Of a stretch of DNA of 5,124 nucleotides, positions 3,997 to 5,124 are shown in pieces. Below the pieces are notes generated by a model. The model was not told the DNA's origin, did no database searches, and saw nothing but the letters and a program-made list of their open reading frames with translations. How positions within the stretch are numbered: position 1 is the stretch's first letter; every line of letters starts with the position of its first letter. Where the stretch lies: the NCBI GenBank assembly GCA_012271065.1, contig JAAXHE010000341.1, positions 1 to 5,124 of the forward strand, read 5' to 3'. Made by a program: the position numbers and the translations under genes. Source of the stretch: Candidatus Latescibacterota bacterium. GTDB lineage: Bacteria; Latescibacterota; UBA2968; GCA-2709665.

Positions 3997-5124
3997 TCAG
4001 ACGCCAGGAGCCGCGGCCGAACGGGTGCCTGGCGGGTGAAAGCGTGCGAACGCTTCTTCAACTTGCGTACGGGTCACGCCGTAGTCCTCGAGCCGATACT
4101 CATGCCTGCCGTGCCGATCCTTCCTGTTTTCCGTTTGCCAGCTCGCCATGGCCGCCCTTCCCGAGTCGCTCAGGTTTCGCCCCGCGAGCGCATACACAGC
4201 TTCCATCACTGAGAACGGATCGTTCCTGATTTCCTCGTAGTCGACATCGATGAGTCTGTCAGCCGCGGTGAGCGTCCCTCGATCCGCCCGGTGCTTGTCC
4301 CACTCGATTCCCCAGATCCGCAACTGATCTCGTCCGATCCGCAAGGGGTCCGCACGATCGCCGTGCATCAGGGAGGCGACTTCGATCAGGTGGCAGAGGG
4401 ACCCGAAGGCCGTCACCACATCACGGTGCGTCTGCACGAGCGTGGCATTGGGAAACATGGAAAAGACCGTATTGATGTATCCCAGATGCGTCGGGGCCTT
4501 GAGGATCCAGGGCCCCTGTTTGCCGCCCTGCTGCCACTGCAGATATTTCAGGACGTTGCGCAGGTACCGATACGGGTTCTCCGCCGGGCGTGCCTGAACG
4601 TAGGAAGAATAGTCCGGCTCGCTCAGCGTCACCGCGTTGACGAAATGCTCGTAGCTGGCGCCGACAAGATAGGAATCCTCGTCCGCCTGGTCGTAATAGG
4701 CCGCGTGGACTTTCAATAGCTCGGGGTGGGCCGTCGCCGTGTACTCGCAGGCGGCTTTTCCGACGGCGATGCGTGGGTCCGATTCGCCGGATACCGCTGC
4801 GGGGAACGGCGCGAAATTGAGTATCTTCCAGAACAGCAGAGACTGGTTGGCGGGGTCAGCCGACATCATCCGCTGCAGCTTGGTGGTGCCCGTGCGGGGC
4901 AAGCCGAAAATGACGATGGGATCGCTGACGTCCTCGTCCAGGATCTCCGGGTGGCGATTCAGATCCCTGGTCAGCCGCAAGCGGTTTACGAGGTCATTAA
5001 CGATCCCGGCGGTGTACGTTGCGAGTCCCGTTTCCGAGAAGGAAATGTAGCGGCCGGCGGCAGCGAGGCGTCGCCTGAGGGGCTCGACGAAACTCAGGTC
5101 TCCGAAGTCATCAAGATCGGCGGA
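3997..5124 (-). CDS. Sulfotransferase family protein (5' end outside window)
   Basis: At least 375 residues of a PAPS-dependent sulfotransferase-family protein, which would transfer a sulfuryl group to a hydroxyl or amine of an organic acceptor. The frame is open to the right edge, so the true start lies beyond 5124. A TTG at 4980 would only give a shortened reading lacking the upstream segment DDFGDLSFVEPLRRRLAAAG, which looks like the usual N-terminus of this family. The 5'-phosphosulfate loop is PIVIFGLPRTGTTKLQRMM (visible residues 69-87). KAPTH is at 209-213. The 3'-phosphate-binding segment is THRDVVTAFGSLCHL starting near 232. The C-terminus is complete, ending at TGA 3997-3999. No signal peptide can be judged. 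It heads the leftward group, 122 bases before the SnoaL-like gene. Acceptor unknown. Confidence 0.93.
   Translation of the reverse strand, partial: SADLDDFGDLSFVEPLRRRLAAAGRYISFSETGLATYTAGIVNDLVNRLRLTRDLNRHPEILDEDVSDPIVIFGLPRTGTTKLQRMMSADPANQSLLFWKILNFAPFPAAVSGESDPRIAVGKAACEYTATAHPELLKVHAAYYDQADEDSYLVGASYEHFVNAVTLSEPDYSSYVQARPAENPYRYLRNVLKYLQWQQGGKQGPWILKAPTHLGYINTVFSMFPNATLVQTHRDVVTAFGSLCHLIEVASLMHGDRADPLRIGRDQLRIWGIEWDKHRADRGTLTAADRLIDVDYEEIRNDPFSVMEAVYALAGRNLSDSGRAAMASWQTENRKDRHGRHEYRLEDYGVTRTQVEEAFARFHPPGTRSAAAPGV

Overview
The window is GC-rich DNA of accessory, catabolic character from a Gram-negative bacterium. The remains of a TonB-dependent outer-membrane receptor indicate an outer membrane. 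The gene mix (VOC protein, HSL-type esterase, nitroreductase, SnoaL-like protein, PAPS-type sulfotransferase) is the kind found in hydrophobic-compound-degrading Pseudomonadota such as sphingomonads and relatives. That placement is inferred from gene content; no taxonomic marker is present.

Layout, left to right. Positions 1-141 hold no recognisable gene but carry small palindromes and one copy (A) of an imperfect repeat. A VOC-superfamily gene lies on the minus strand (142-624) with a strong ribosome binding site. Just upstream of it, in the same orientation, is a short remnant of a nitroreductase gene (641-700) that shares a 20-base identical stretch with the intact nitroreductase further right. 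Positions 730-901 form a divergent regulatory region with a promoter-like pair on each strand and a stem-loop in the rightward leader. A TonB-dependent receptor gene runs rightward from GTG 902 but is dead: the signal peptide and the plug are in different frames, the plug jumps straight to the last beta-strands of the barrel, and the terminal stop appears lost. The resulting frame ends in an ATGA overlap with an intact alpha/beta hydrolase gene (1479-2456, plus strand). The convergent spacer 2457-2622 holds the second repeat copy (B, opposite orientation) and a stem-loop. A leftward group follows, in transcription order: a sulfotransferase (5' end beyond the window), a 122-base gap, a SnoaL/NTF2-like gene, and 13 bases later the nitroreductase.

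How they may work together: uptake of a bulky substrate by the now broken receptor, ester or lactone hydrolysis by the hydrolase, flavin-dependent reduction or oxidation by the nitroreductase, dehydration or isomerisation by the SnoaL-like enzyme, ring or adduct chemistry by the VOC protein, and sulfonation of a hydroxyl by the sulfotransferase. This is inference from families; no substrate can be named.

I see no new defence system, CRISPR array, RNA gene, phage or intact insertion sequence. The unusual content is gene decay (receptor deletion and frameshift, nitroreductase remnant), the A/B repeat pair, and family-residue substitutions in the hydrolase and the VOC protein.
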